From Legionella sp. (GTDB lineage: Bacteria > Pseudomonadota > Gammaproteobacteria > Legionellales > Legionellaceae): a stretch of DNA of 32,029 bases. The stretch covers positions 1 through 32,029 of the forward strand of contig JAUXYG010000092.1 of NCBI GenBank assembly GCA_030694525.1, in the 5' to 3' direction. The position numbers and the translations under genes were made by a program. This document shows positions 9,254 through 15,891 of this stretch, in pieces (positions within the stretch are counted from its first letter, which is position 1; every line of letters begins with the position of its first letter). The notes under the pieces are model-generated. The model saw only the letters and a program-made list of their open reading frames with translations, searched no databases and was not told the origin of the DNA.

Positions 9254-10141
9254 ATGCCTATTTCTCACGTGTTGCTTGCTTTATTAGTTGTTTTTGTCTG
9301 GGGTATTAATTTTATTTTTGTAAAATTAGGCCTGGATGAAATCTCACCGTTACTTCTTTGCGCGCTGAGATTCTTGTTTGCAAGCATTCCCGCGGTGTTT
9401 TTTATCAAACCGCCAATCGTATCATTCAGAATCGTCGCTATATACGGCTTAATCATGTTTGCCTTACAGTTCTCATTAGTCTTTACTGGTATGAAAGTAG
9501 GCATGACTCCCGGTATGGCCTCTTTGATCATGCAGGTGCAAGTCTTTTTTAGTATGTTTTTTGCAATTATTTTTCTCGGTGAAAAGCCCGGTGTAGGCCA
9601 GGTTTTTGGTGCGCTGGTATCTTTTACAGGTATTGGGCTTGTCGCTTTTCATTTTGATCAAAACGTTTCACTGGCAGGCTTTCTATGTATTCTGGGGGCT
9701 GCAGCCACCTGGGGGATAGGGAATCTGATTACCAAAAAAATTAAAAGCACCAATCTTATTGCAGTAATAGCCTGGGGCAGCTTTGTTGCCTGTCTACCTA
9801 TGTTTGCTCTGGCATTAATATTTGAAGGGCCAGCGAGCTTTATTGCAAGCTACCAACACATAACATTGAAGGGTATGAGCTCACTTTTTTATATCGTTTA
9901 TATTTCAACCTGGGTAGGTTATGGCGTATGGAATTGGCTCTTAAGTCGTTATCCTGTCGGGGTGATAGTTCCTTTTTCATTATTAGTGCCGGTTGTTGGC
10001 ATATTAAGCTCTATCCTGGTTTTTGGTGAGCCGTTTGAGCTATGGAAACTGGGTGCTGGAATTTTGGTAATTAGCGGATTGTGTATTAATATACTGAGCA
10101 CGCGCTATTTTGCGTTCAAAATGCGCCTTAAAGCCGCCTAA
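9254..10141 (+). CDS. eamA: EamA/YdeD-like DMT-superfamily exporter
   Basis: This is a drug/metabolite transporter of the inner membrane with about ten hydrophobic helices in two EamA repeats, at about residues 5-140 and 145-285. The opening (HVLLALLVVFVWGINFIFVKLGL), ALRFLFASIPAVFF and GMASLIMQVQVFF closely resemble the E. coli O-acetylserine/cysteine exporter EamA (YdeD). The 295-residue length fits that family. The exported substrate cannot be read from the sequence; cysteine-pathway metabolites are the best guess by homology. The ATG at 9254 lacks a strong Shine-Dalgarno sequence. The deacetylase gene follows 25 nt downstream on the same strand, so the two may be co-transcribed. Confidence 0.85.
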   Translation: MPISHVLLALLVVFVWGINFIFVKLGLDEISPLLLCALRFLFASIPAVFFIKPPIVSFRIVAIYGLIMFALQFSLVFTGMKVGMTPGMASLIMQVQVFFSMFFAIIFLGEKPGVGQVFGALVSFTGIGLVAFHFDQNVSLAGFLCILGAAATWGIGNLITKKIKSTNLIAVIAWGSFVACLPMFALALIFEGPASFIASYQHITLKGMSSLFYIVYISTWVGYGVWNWLLSRYPVGVIVPFSLLVPVVGILSSILVFGEPFELWKLGAGILVISGLCINILSTRYFAFKMRLKAA

Positions 10142-10166
10142 ATTATAGCGATTTCAGGAGATATAA

Positions 10167-11012
10167 TTGGTTAATGAAAAAAACATTGAGCTATGTGCCG
10201 ATGATTTTGGCTTTAATCCAGCCGTGTGCAGAGGAATTTTACAGTTGGTTGAGAATCAGCGCCTGTCCGCTGTAAGCTGTATGATGAATAGCCCGTCCAT
10301 AAAGTCATTTGCTCCTAAACTACTTCCATATCAAAACACAGTTCAGATTGGGCTCCATTTTAATTTAACTGAAGGGCATTTCTTAACCTATCCACAAAAA
10401 AAATGTTTTACGCTTAATGAGCTTTTATTTAAAAGCCACCTTCGATTGCTTAATGCGTCCTTTATTGCGAACGAATTTAAAGCCCAATTAACTCAATTTC
10501 AGGATTTATTTGGTAAAGGACCTGATTTTATTGATGGGCATCAGCACGTTCATCAATTTCCAATGGTTAGAAACGTGCTTCTGGATTTATATAAAGAAGA
10601 TTTTAAAGGGTTAAATTTCTCTGTGAGATCCACAACCCCAGCGCTGACCCCTGCCCAATATCAATTGAAAGCCCGGATATTAGCTTTAACGGGAGGTCAT
10701 CGTTTAAAGCTAAAACTAGTCGAACGGCATATCAGCCATAACCCGTATTTTTCAGGCATTTATGATTTTGAACCGGGCACTGATTACCGGAGTTTGTTTC
10801 GTCATTGGTTAAGCCTTGCCTTACCCGATACTTTGATTATGTGTCATCCTGGTGAATTTGAACCCAATAGTGATGATGCGATCGCACAAACACGACATGT
10901 GGAGCTTGCTTATTTTTCAAGTAACGAATTTGTAGCGGATTGTAAGGAATATCAGATTAAATTAGCGACAGGCCCAACATCGAGAGAGAATAAAGGTATA
11001 AATTGCCACTAA
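10167..11012 (+). CDS. YdjC/ChbG/HpnK-family carbohydrate deacetylase
   Basis: The protein belongs to the YdjC family of metal-dependent deacetylases that remove acetyl groups from N-acetyl sugars, such as chitooligosaccharides or glycolipid-linked GlcNAc. Visible signatures are ELCADDFGFNPAV near the N-terminus with the metal and catalytic Asp pair, GLHFNLTEG, and HQHVHQFP with two metal-ligand His. The start is TTG at 10167, with AGGAG 6 nt upstream; the nearby ATG at 10174 is out of frame. The last 51 nt overlap the convergent GtrA-like gene. That neighbour and the GtrB-like transferase suggest a role in a lipid-linked sugar or envelope glycan rather than chitobiose use, but this is inference. 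Confidence 0.85.
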   Translation: MVNEKNIELCADDFGFNPAVCRGILQLVENQRLSAVSCMMNSPSIKSFAPKLLPYQNTVQIGLHFNLTEGHFLTYPQKKCFTLNELLFKSHLRLLNASFIANEFKAQLTQFQDLFGKGPDFIDGHQHVHQFPMVRNVLLDLYKEDFKGLNFSVRSTTPALTPAQYQLKARILALTGGHRLKLKLVERHISHNPYFSGIYDFEPGTDYRSLFRHWLSLALPDTLIMCHPGEFEPNSDDAIAQTRHVELAYFSSNEFVADCKEYQIKLATGPTSRENKGINCH

Positions 11013-11351
11013 ACCTAAAACGCAAAATAAAGCAAGCAGATAGTTAATAGCGATAAACCGCAGGAATATAAAATAAAGTACCTCATTAAGTAGTCCTGCC
11101 GATCCAGAAACCATAAAAAAATGCGGTAAGCTTAATTTTTTTTCATTAGGTAGTTTGGAAAAAGTTAAATATTTGTGTCCGAGGTAACTAAAATTAAAAG
11201 CGATAAAAAACGCAAACACATTCCCTATTAACGGTCGTATATCCATAAAATCGGTTAAAATAAATACGATTCCCAAATGCAAACTGGCAGCAAAAATACC
11301 TATAATAAAAAAATAGAACATTTGGTAGTTGAGTTTAGAGGACGCTATCAT
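10962..11351 (-). CDS. GtrA-like membrane protein, putative lipid-linked sugar flippase
   Basis: This is a small four-helix integral membrane protein of the GtrA family (NYQMFYFFIIGIFAASLHLGIV ... NVFAFFIAFNFSYLGHKYLTF ... two further helices). GtrA proteins are thought to flip undecaprenyl-phosphate-linked sugars made by their GtrB partner. The gene follows the GtrB-like gene and overlaps its end by 17 nt if ATG 11351 is used. The frame extends upstream to ATG 11369 and TTG 11372, but the shorter start gives a product that fits the family better. Its 3' end overlaps the convergent deacetylase gene by 51 nt and encodes the unusual terminal residues SRCWACR. Confidence 0.8.
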   Translation of the reverse strand: MIASSKLNYQMFYFFIIGIFAASLHLGIVFILTDFMDIRPLIGNVFAFFIAFNFSYLGHKYLTFSKLPNEKKLSLPHFFMVSGSAGLLNEVLYFIFLRFIAINYLLALFCVLGLVAIYTFILSRCWACR

Positions 11352-12294
11352 CAAAACTGTTTTCCTCATCAATAATGTAATGGGGTCGTTGCTTCACCTC
11401 ATCAAAAATGCGGCCTATATATTCCCCAACCATTCCAATTGCCAGCAATTGTAAGCCACCAAAAAAAGTGATGGTTGTTACTATCGTCGCCCAACCAGGG
11501 GTTTGAATTCCCCAAATCAAGGTGCTTAAAATAATCCAGATAGCATATACAATAGAGATACCGGCAACTCCTACCCCACCTATAGCAATCATCCGAAGTG
11601 GAAAAGAAGTAAATGAAGTTATTCCAGTTATAGCTAAATTCATTAAGGAATGGAAACTCCATTGAGATGTACCAGACTTTCGTGGCTGTACCTCGAAAGG
11701 AATAGCTGCTTGCTTAAAGCCTACCCAACAATATAAACCTTTCATAAAGCGATTACGCTCAGGAAGATTTTGCAAGGCATTTACTATTTTCCTGTCCAGT
11801 AATCGAAAGTCTCCTGCATTGGCAGGAATATTGATCTCATTAATTTTAGAGGTGATCTGATAAAATACTTTAGCCAGATTACGTTTAAGCCATGTTTCGC
11901 CAACACGATTCTGTCTTACTGCATATACCATATCATTACCCTGTTCCCACATGGCAATAAATTGAGGTATCAGTTCAAGTGGATGCTGGAAGTCTGCGTC
12001 TAATAAAATAACAGCATCTCCACGGGCGTGATCCAGACCCGCACTTAGTGCACGTTCTTTACCAAAATTTCGGCTAAATCGAATAACACGAAGTTTAAAG
12101 CGTCCTCTTAGCCCCAGAATTATCTGTGGTGTTGCATCATAGCTTCCATCATCAATAAGGAGAATTTCAAAAGGATAAGGTAATGCGTTTAATGTTTTGT
12201 CTAAAGCCTCTACAAAATCTGCGATATGAGTACCCTCATTATACATCGGGACCACGCAGGTAATAAGTTTGGTATAATCGGGGCCTTTTGACAT
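11335..12294 (-). CDS. GtrB/DPM1-like polyprenyl-phosphate glycosyltransferase (GT2)
   Basis: This is a family 2 glycosyltransferase that would transfer a sugar from a nucleotide donor to polyprenyl phosphate at the inner membrane. The GT-A domain shows CVVPMYNEG, EILLIDDGS, RNFGKERALSAGLDHARGD and LLDADFQHP, the last holding the metal-binding DxD. Two C-terminal transmembrane helices at about 230-300 anchor it (IAIGGVGVAGISIVYAIW; TTITFFGGLQLLAIGMVGEY). This is the layout of GtrB and YfdH proteins and of the ArnC relatives. A GAGA-type ribosome binding site precedes ATG 12294. It forms a unit with the GtrA-like gene, and together they probably supply a lipid-linked sugar for modifying LPS O-chain or another surface glycan. 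The sugar is unknown. Confidence 0.88.
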   Translation of the reverse strand: MSKGPDYTKLITCVVPMYNEGTHIADFVEALDKTLNALPYPFEILLIDDGSYDATPQIILGLRGRFKLRVIRFSRNFGKERALSAGLDHARGDAVILLDADFQHPLELIPQFIAMWEQGNDMVYAVRQNRVGETWLKRNLAKVFYQITSKINEINIPANAGDFRLLDRKIVNALQNLPERNRFMKGLYCWVGFKQAAIPFEVQPRKSGTSQWSFHSLMNLAITGITSFTSFPLRMIAIGGVGVAGISIVYAIWIILSTLIWGIQTPGWATIVTTITFFGGLQLLAIGMVGEYIGRIFDEVKQRPHYIIDEENSFDDSVL

Positions 12295-12387
12295 GGTTCT
12301 CTTAAAGCTAAGGATATAAAGAGAGCTATTTTACCCCCATCAGAGTCAGCAGTCTATGTGTGTTACTATTCATAAATTAAAATGAAT

Positions 12388-13212
12388 TTATATGAGTTTT
12401 GGGCAAGCCAATTTTGCTTTAGTATCATCCTGATCCTTAAGTTTATTAAAACATTCATTGGCTGGGCTACTAAACATAGTTTTAGATTTCTCTTCATTTA
12501 TGCAGCGAATAACTTTGTCTATACCGAAAAGTGTTTTAACGCCACCAAAGACTAATCCTCCCATAAAACTACCCTCAAGTGCTACTACAAAGATAAACAG
12601 TGGAATGAGCGGCTTAGCTAGAACCAGAGTTAGCATTATACCAACCGTACCAAGAAAAATTAATGCAGCCTTAGCAAATGTCGCCACGGTATGAAATATA
12701 TTTTCTGGGGATTTTTTGGTTAAAGCATTGAGCGAGTTTTGAAGTAAATTTCTGGTTTGCGGATTATTCTTATTTATCACCGTTGCAAAATCACTAAGAA
12801 CCTGGCTCAGCAAGGTTAAATTTTTATGTGATACGGCATATCGATTTCTTCTGGAAAGAAAAATACTAGGTTTTAATTCATTAGGGGATGTGTTTTGAAA
12901 GAGTATTATTCCCTGTTTTAAAACCTCATCTAACTTAGTGAGTTGGATTATATGGGGTTGTTGTAAGAGTGTTTCCAAAAGGGTAATTGCTGTTATGATA
13001 AATTGGCTGCTTTTATCATTCCATCTGTTTTTCGCGCTATTGCTTAAACTATTTGCGGATTCAATTAAAACGGTTTTCGTTTCGTTCGATATCTCTAACT
13101 GCCCCAATTTTAAAATCTGGTATTCTTTTTTATATAAATAAAAATCGACTCTATCAATTTTTACCCGATTAAAAATATCGGTGTTTTTTGTGGAAAGCGT
13201 CTGATGTGGCAT
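12388..13212 (-). CDS. candidate Dot/Icm effector, hairpin-family paralog C (274 aa, short form)
   Basis: This is the third member of the family encoded at 233-1711 and 2055-3305. It lacks most of their N-terminal ~180 residues but keeps the common core. The helical block LLETLLQQPHIIQLTKLDEVL ends in GIILFQNT. A hydrophobic hairpin lies at about 176-233 with three Pro- or Gly-broken segments. The post-hairpin motif is EEKSKTMFSSPANECFN, which matches EExxKxxFxxxAxN except for E in place of the final N. The tail is mixed-charge rather than strongly acidic (DQDDTKAKLACPKLI). An AGAGAA site precedes ATG 13212, and the promoter at 13323-13355 has the same PmrA-box architecture as the paralogs. 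The function is unknown. The retained core suggests that the hairpin module is the functional or membrane-targeting part. Confidence 0.7.
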   Translation of the reverse strand: MPHQTLSTKNTDIFNRVKIDRVDFYLYKKEYQILKLGQLEISNETKTVLIESANSLSNSAKNRWNDKSSQFIITAITLLETLLQQPHIIQLTKLDEVLKQGIILFQNTSPNELKPSIFLSRRNRYAVSHKNLTLLSQVLSDFATVINKNNPQTRNLLQNSLNALTKKSPENIFHTVATFAKAALIFLGTVGIMLTLVLAKPLIPLFIFVVALEGSFMGGLVFGGVKTLFGIDKVIRCINEEKSKTMFSSPANECFNKLKDQDDTKAKLACPKLI

Positions 13213-13322
13213 AATAGTTCTCTAATTTAATCCATAGTCACGCACAATTGGTTGATCGCATTCAGCTTGAAATACGATGGGCAACTATATTTATCATCTT
13301 TCAACATGGCTGTTTTCATGCA

Positions 13323-13355
13323 ATTATAATGATTGAATATTAAGAGATCATTAAC
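13323..13355 (-). promoter_or_regulatory. PmrA-box promoter of hairpin paralog C
   Basis: Minus-strand positions 13355-13336 read GTTAATGAT, two bases, CTTAATATT. A perfect TATAAT (13328-13323) follows after 7 nt. This repeats the element order and spacing of the two other paralog promoters. The ATG is about 110 nt downstream. Confidence 0.65.
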
Positions 13356-13474
13356 AAATTGATTTAATTTTGAACTATTTGTTGCGAGTTATTTACTATT
13401 GCAGATATCCCTCACTTATCCCATTAATTTCTGTTAAAATGTCTTGAAAGTCCAATCGATATGTGAATTATTCT

Positions 13475-14083
13475 ATGAACGAACCCAGACGTATGATAGT
13501 AGGCATCAGTGGTGCTTCAGGTATCATTTATGGAATTGAACTCCTTAAAACCCTTCGTAATCTGAATATTGAAAGTCACCTGGTAATCACAAAATCTGGT
13601 GAGTTAACCCGTGCTCATGAAACAGATATGAGCGCACAGGAAGTAAGGGATTTAGCGGATTATTATCATCCCATTCAAAATTTGGCCGCTCCAATTTCCA
13701 GTGGATCCTTTAAGACCATGGGTATGATAATTGCACCCTGTTCCATGCGCTCTTTGGCTGAGATTGCGAATGGAATCAGTAGCAATCTGCTGACACGTGC
13801 CGCGGATGTCATATTGAAAGACAGAAGGAGGCTTGTCGCCCTGGTTCGGGAATTTCCGTTACACGCAGGACATTTGAAAAATATGTTGGCCGTGACTCAA
13901 ATGGGTGGAATTATTGCTCCGCCCGTTCCGGCATTCTATACTCGGCCGCAATCGATCAATGATATTATCGTTCAAACTTTAGGGCGAACTCTGGATTTAT
14001 TTGACATTGATACAAAAAATTTCCCGCGATGGGGGGAAGAGGACAAATATCCCAGTTCGCAAAAGGAACTTGTTGAAAATTAA
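13475..14083 (+). CDS. ubiX: UbiX flavin prenyltransferase
   Basis: UbiX joins a dimethylallyl group to FMN to make prenylated FMN, the cofactor of the UbiD decarboxylase in ubiquinone synthesis. The N-terminal IVGISGASGIIYG phosphate/FMN-binding loop, the ISSGSFKTMGMIIAPCSM segment, DRRRLVALVRE and GGIIAPPVPAFYTRP are all diagnostic. I use ATG 13475 because it places the GxSGASG motif at the usual distance from the start. The frame extends to a GTG at 13463, four codons upstream, and neither has a strong ribosome binding site. The DUF4440 gene follows with almost no gap, so the two are probably co-transcribed. Confidence 0.93.
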   Translation: MNEPRRMIVGISGASGIIYGIELLKTLRNLNIESHLVITKSGELTRAHETDMSAQEVRDLADYYHPIQNLAAPISSGSFKTMGMIIAPCSMRSLAEIANGISSNLLTRAADVILKDRRRLVALVREFPLHAGHLKNMLAVTQMGGIIAPPVPAFYTRPQSINDIIVQTLGRTLDLFDIDTKNFPRWGEEDKYPSSQKELVEN

Positions 14084-14084
14084 T

Positions 14085-14417
14085 ATGGATGAATTTATCG
14101 CATTGGAAAAAAAATTCCTGGTCCCTGGTCAGGCAATTGATAAACTTATGGATTTAATTGATGATGAGTTTATTGAGATAACCAGAAAGGGAAGTATTCA
14201 TACGAAACAGGATGTTTTACTTTGGTTGGAGCAGGCACAACCTACAGTAACCGAAGGTTTTGATTTTAAGACACAATCGATTAGCGAAACGGTTATTTTA
14301 ATAACTTACAAAACGCGGTCAAAAAGTTCAGGCCTTTATATCTATCGATCGTCGCTTTGGCGTAAAAGAGAGGATAAATGGCTTTTTATCTTCCATCAAG
14401 AAACTATTTGTAACTAA
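14085..14417 (+). CDS. DUF4440 (NTF2/SnoaL-like) small protein
   Basis: This is a ~110-residue protein with the NTF2-like cone fold typical of DUF4440. It shows an N-terminal helix (FIALEKKFL), LMDLIDDEFIEITRKG with the conserved 'defiEig..G' pattern, then alternating strands and a final WLFIFHQET strand. The biochemical role is unknown; relatives include polyketide cyclase and ketosteroid isomerase-like proteins. The open frame begins further upstream inside ubiX, but the real start should be ATG 14085 or the in-frame TTG 14073. The TTG sits about 5 nt after AAAAGGA, the only Shine-Dalgarno-like site here, while the ATG follows the ubiX stop by one base. Translational coupling to ubiX is likely. 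Confidence 0.8.
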   Translation: MDEFIALEKKFLVPGQAIDKLMDLIDDEFIEITRKGSIHTKQDVLLWLEQAQPTVTEGFDFKTQSISETVILITYKTRSKSSGLYIYRSSLWRKREDKWLFIFHQETICN

Positions 14418-14453
14418 TTATTCGTATTCATCAAGGATTTAAACTCAAAATCA

Positions 14454-14484
14454 ACTTAATTGAGAGCATCGCTCTCAATTAAGT
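14454..14484. terminator. bidirectional terminator hairpin, 14-bp perfect stem
   Basis: Positions 14454-14467 and 14471-14484 are perfect reverse complements around a 3-nt loop. The hairpin lies between the convergent DUF4440 gene (plus) and DUF3309 gene (minus), with a T-rich stretch shortly after it on the plus strand. Confidence 0.75.
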
Positions 14485-14491
14485 GAGGATT

Positions 14492-14659
14492 TTATAATCC
14501 TAATGGTACTTTACCTAATAATATCAGTATCAACAAAATAACGAGTAAAAGTCCAATCAACCCACTTGGTCCATATCCCCAATTTTTGCTATGTCCCCAT
14601 CTAGGCAATCCACCGACTAACATTAAAATTAAAACAATAAGCAGTATAGTCCCTAACAT
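14492..14659 (-). CDS. DUF3309 small hydrophobic protein (55 aa)
   Basis: This is a 55-residue protein starting MLGTILLIVLILMLVGGLPRW. Two hydrophobic stretches flank a polar centre with the pattern W-G-H-S-x-x-W-G-Y-G-P-S-G, which is the hallmark of the DUF3309 family of small membrane proteins. The function is unknown; relatives are common in proteobacteria and often linked to stress or envelope conditions. AAGGAGA lies 5 nt upstream of ATG 14659, an excellent ribosome binding site. It is transcribed alone and shares the hairpin at 14454-14484 as terminator. Confidence 0.85.
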   Translation of the reverse strand: MLGTILLIVLILMLVGGLPRWGHSKNWGYGPSGLIGLLLVILLILILLGKVPLGL

Positions 14660-14848
14660 TTGATTCTCCTTATAAAATGGAACAAATTAAGATTAAGCTA
14701 ATTAATCCTTCAAAGATAGTATTTCGTAAAATCGTTTAAATAATTGATTTTTATGTAAATATTTGGAGCAGATTAATTAGTATATGACATAAAAATTGAT
14801 TATGGTATTATTTTAACGGGATTAACAGGATAGTTTAAGGATGGAAAC

Positions 14849-15859
14849 ATGGATTTAAATACCGCGCTTGCATTAGAAGAGGCACATAAAGCGACATTAC
14901 AAAATTTGACTATAAATGAGCCTTTGACCAAAGAAAGTATCAAACAGCTGATGACTCTCATTCCCAAACTTAAATCTCTGGAAACATTCACCCTCTCAAG
15001 TACTTTACCTGAAAAATATATTGTTCCACTGTTCATTCAGCTTACAGAGTGTCGTGCACTTACCTATTTAAATGTAACAGACAACATTATTAATAAAAAT
15101 CATTTTATTAAGTTGATTGAAATGTTTGCACGATTTAAAGGTATTATAGCCATTGATTTGAGTAATAACTGCATTACCGATTTAGAACTCTCTGAGGATC
15201 ATTTAGAAAGTATTGGAAAATGGTCCTCTTTAGTTAGAATAAATTTTGCAGGTAATTCAATTGATGAACTGTCTTTAGGGCAAATTAATAAAATTCTTGA
15301 GCAACATCGTACCTTAAACACGAAATTATTGGCTGCGATAAAAGATGATAAAGCGATAGAGAAGATTGATAAATTAATTAGCCGTGGAGCGCAAATTAAT
15401 GTTAAGGTTGAAGTAAATCGTAATTTTATACCTCTAGACACGCCTTTACATTTAGCGGTCAGACTTGGTTATTCCAAAATTGTTGCATATTTACTTAAAA
15501 ATGAAGCCGATCCTCGATTTGGTTATCTCGTCGAGGAAACTGTTTTAATGAGTGCACAACACGAATATCAGTTTTTAAAAACACACAACCCTAAATCTAA
15601 AGATGTATTAGAATTTAGAAAGATTATTCATTTTTTACAAGATCCTCTTGGCAATAAATATACATCCGGTCCTAATGCTGATTTTGAATATGAAGGTAAT
15701 AAAAACATCGCTGTTGAAAGTGTCTCAGGTCCTGTGGCAAATGCCAGGATAATCACTGGTAAAACTAGGGCACTCTCTTTTATTAAACCTGAAAGAGCTA
15801 AAGGTGAAACTAATAAAGAAGATTCAGAATCTAAAGGGTTTTCTCACCCAATGGCCTGA
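14849..15859 (+). CDS. leucine-rich-repeat plus ankyrin-repeat protein, candidate effector
   Basis: The N-terminal ~150 residues hold leucine-rich repeats of the eukaryotic ribonuclease-inhibitor type (LKSLETFTLSS; ALTYLNVTDNII; GIIAIDLSNNCI; LVRINFAGNSI). Residues ~160-245 carry ankyrin-type repeats, most clearly DTPLHLAVRLGYSKIVAYLL followed by KNEADP. The tail from about 310 is charged and Glu/Lys/Ser-rich (ERAKGETNKEDSESKG), like C-terminal Icm/Dot signals. There is no signal peptide or membrane helix. AAGGA lies 7 nt before ATG 14849. I find no PmrA box upstream. Both repeat types mediate protein-protein contacts and are typical of host-like effectors, so a translocated adaptor is the best guess. 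The catalytic or host target is unknown. Confidence 0.75.
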   Translation: MDLNTALALEEAHKATLQNLTINEPLTKESIKQLMTLIPKLKSLETFTLSSTLPEKYIVPLFIQLTECRALTYLNVTDNIINKNHFIKLIEMFARFKGIIAIDLSNNCITDLELSEDHLESIGKWSSLVRINFAGNSIDELSLGQINKILEQHRTLNTKLLAAIKDDKAIEKIDKLISRGAQINVKVEVNRNFIPLDTPLHLAVRLGYSKIVAYLLKNEADPRFGYLVEETVLMSAQHEYQFLKTHNPKSKDVLEFRKIIHFLQDPLGNKYTSGPNADFEYEGNKNIAVESVSGPVANARIITGKTRALSFIKPERAKGETNKEDSESKGFSHPMA

Positions 15860-15891
15860 TAAAATGATTATAAATCGGGATTAAATTTATG

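Noticed and set aside
11402..11662. 86-codon minus-strand frame inside the GtrB-like gene
   Set aside because: It is an alternative frame of the two membrane helices of the glycosyltransferase, with no start signal of its own.
14680..14710. Possible PmrA box upstream of the DUF3309 gene (minus strand, two TTAAT cores)
   Set aside because: The two cores are 9 nt apart instead of 11, so the half-sites fall on the wrong helical phase, and the gene is not effector-like.
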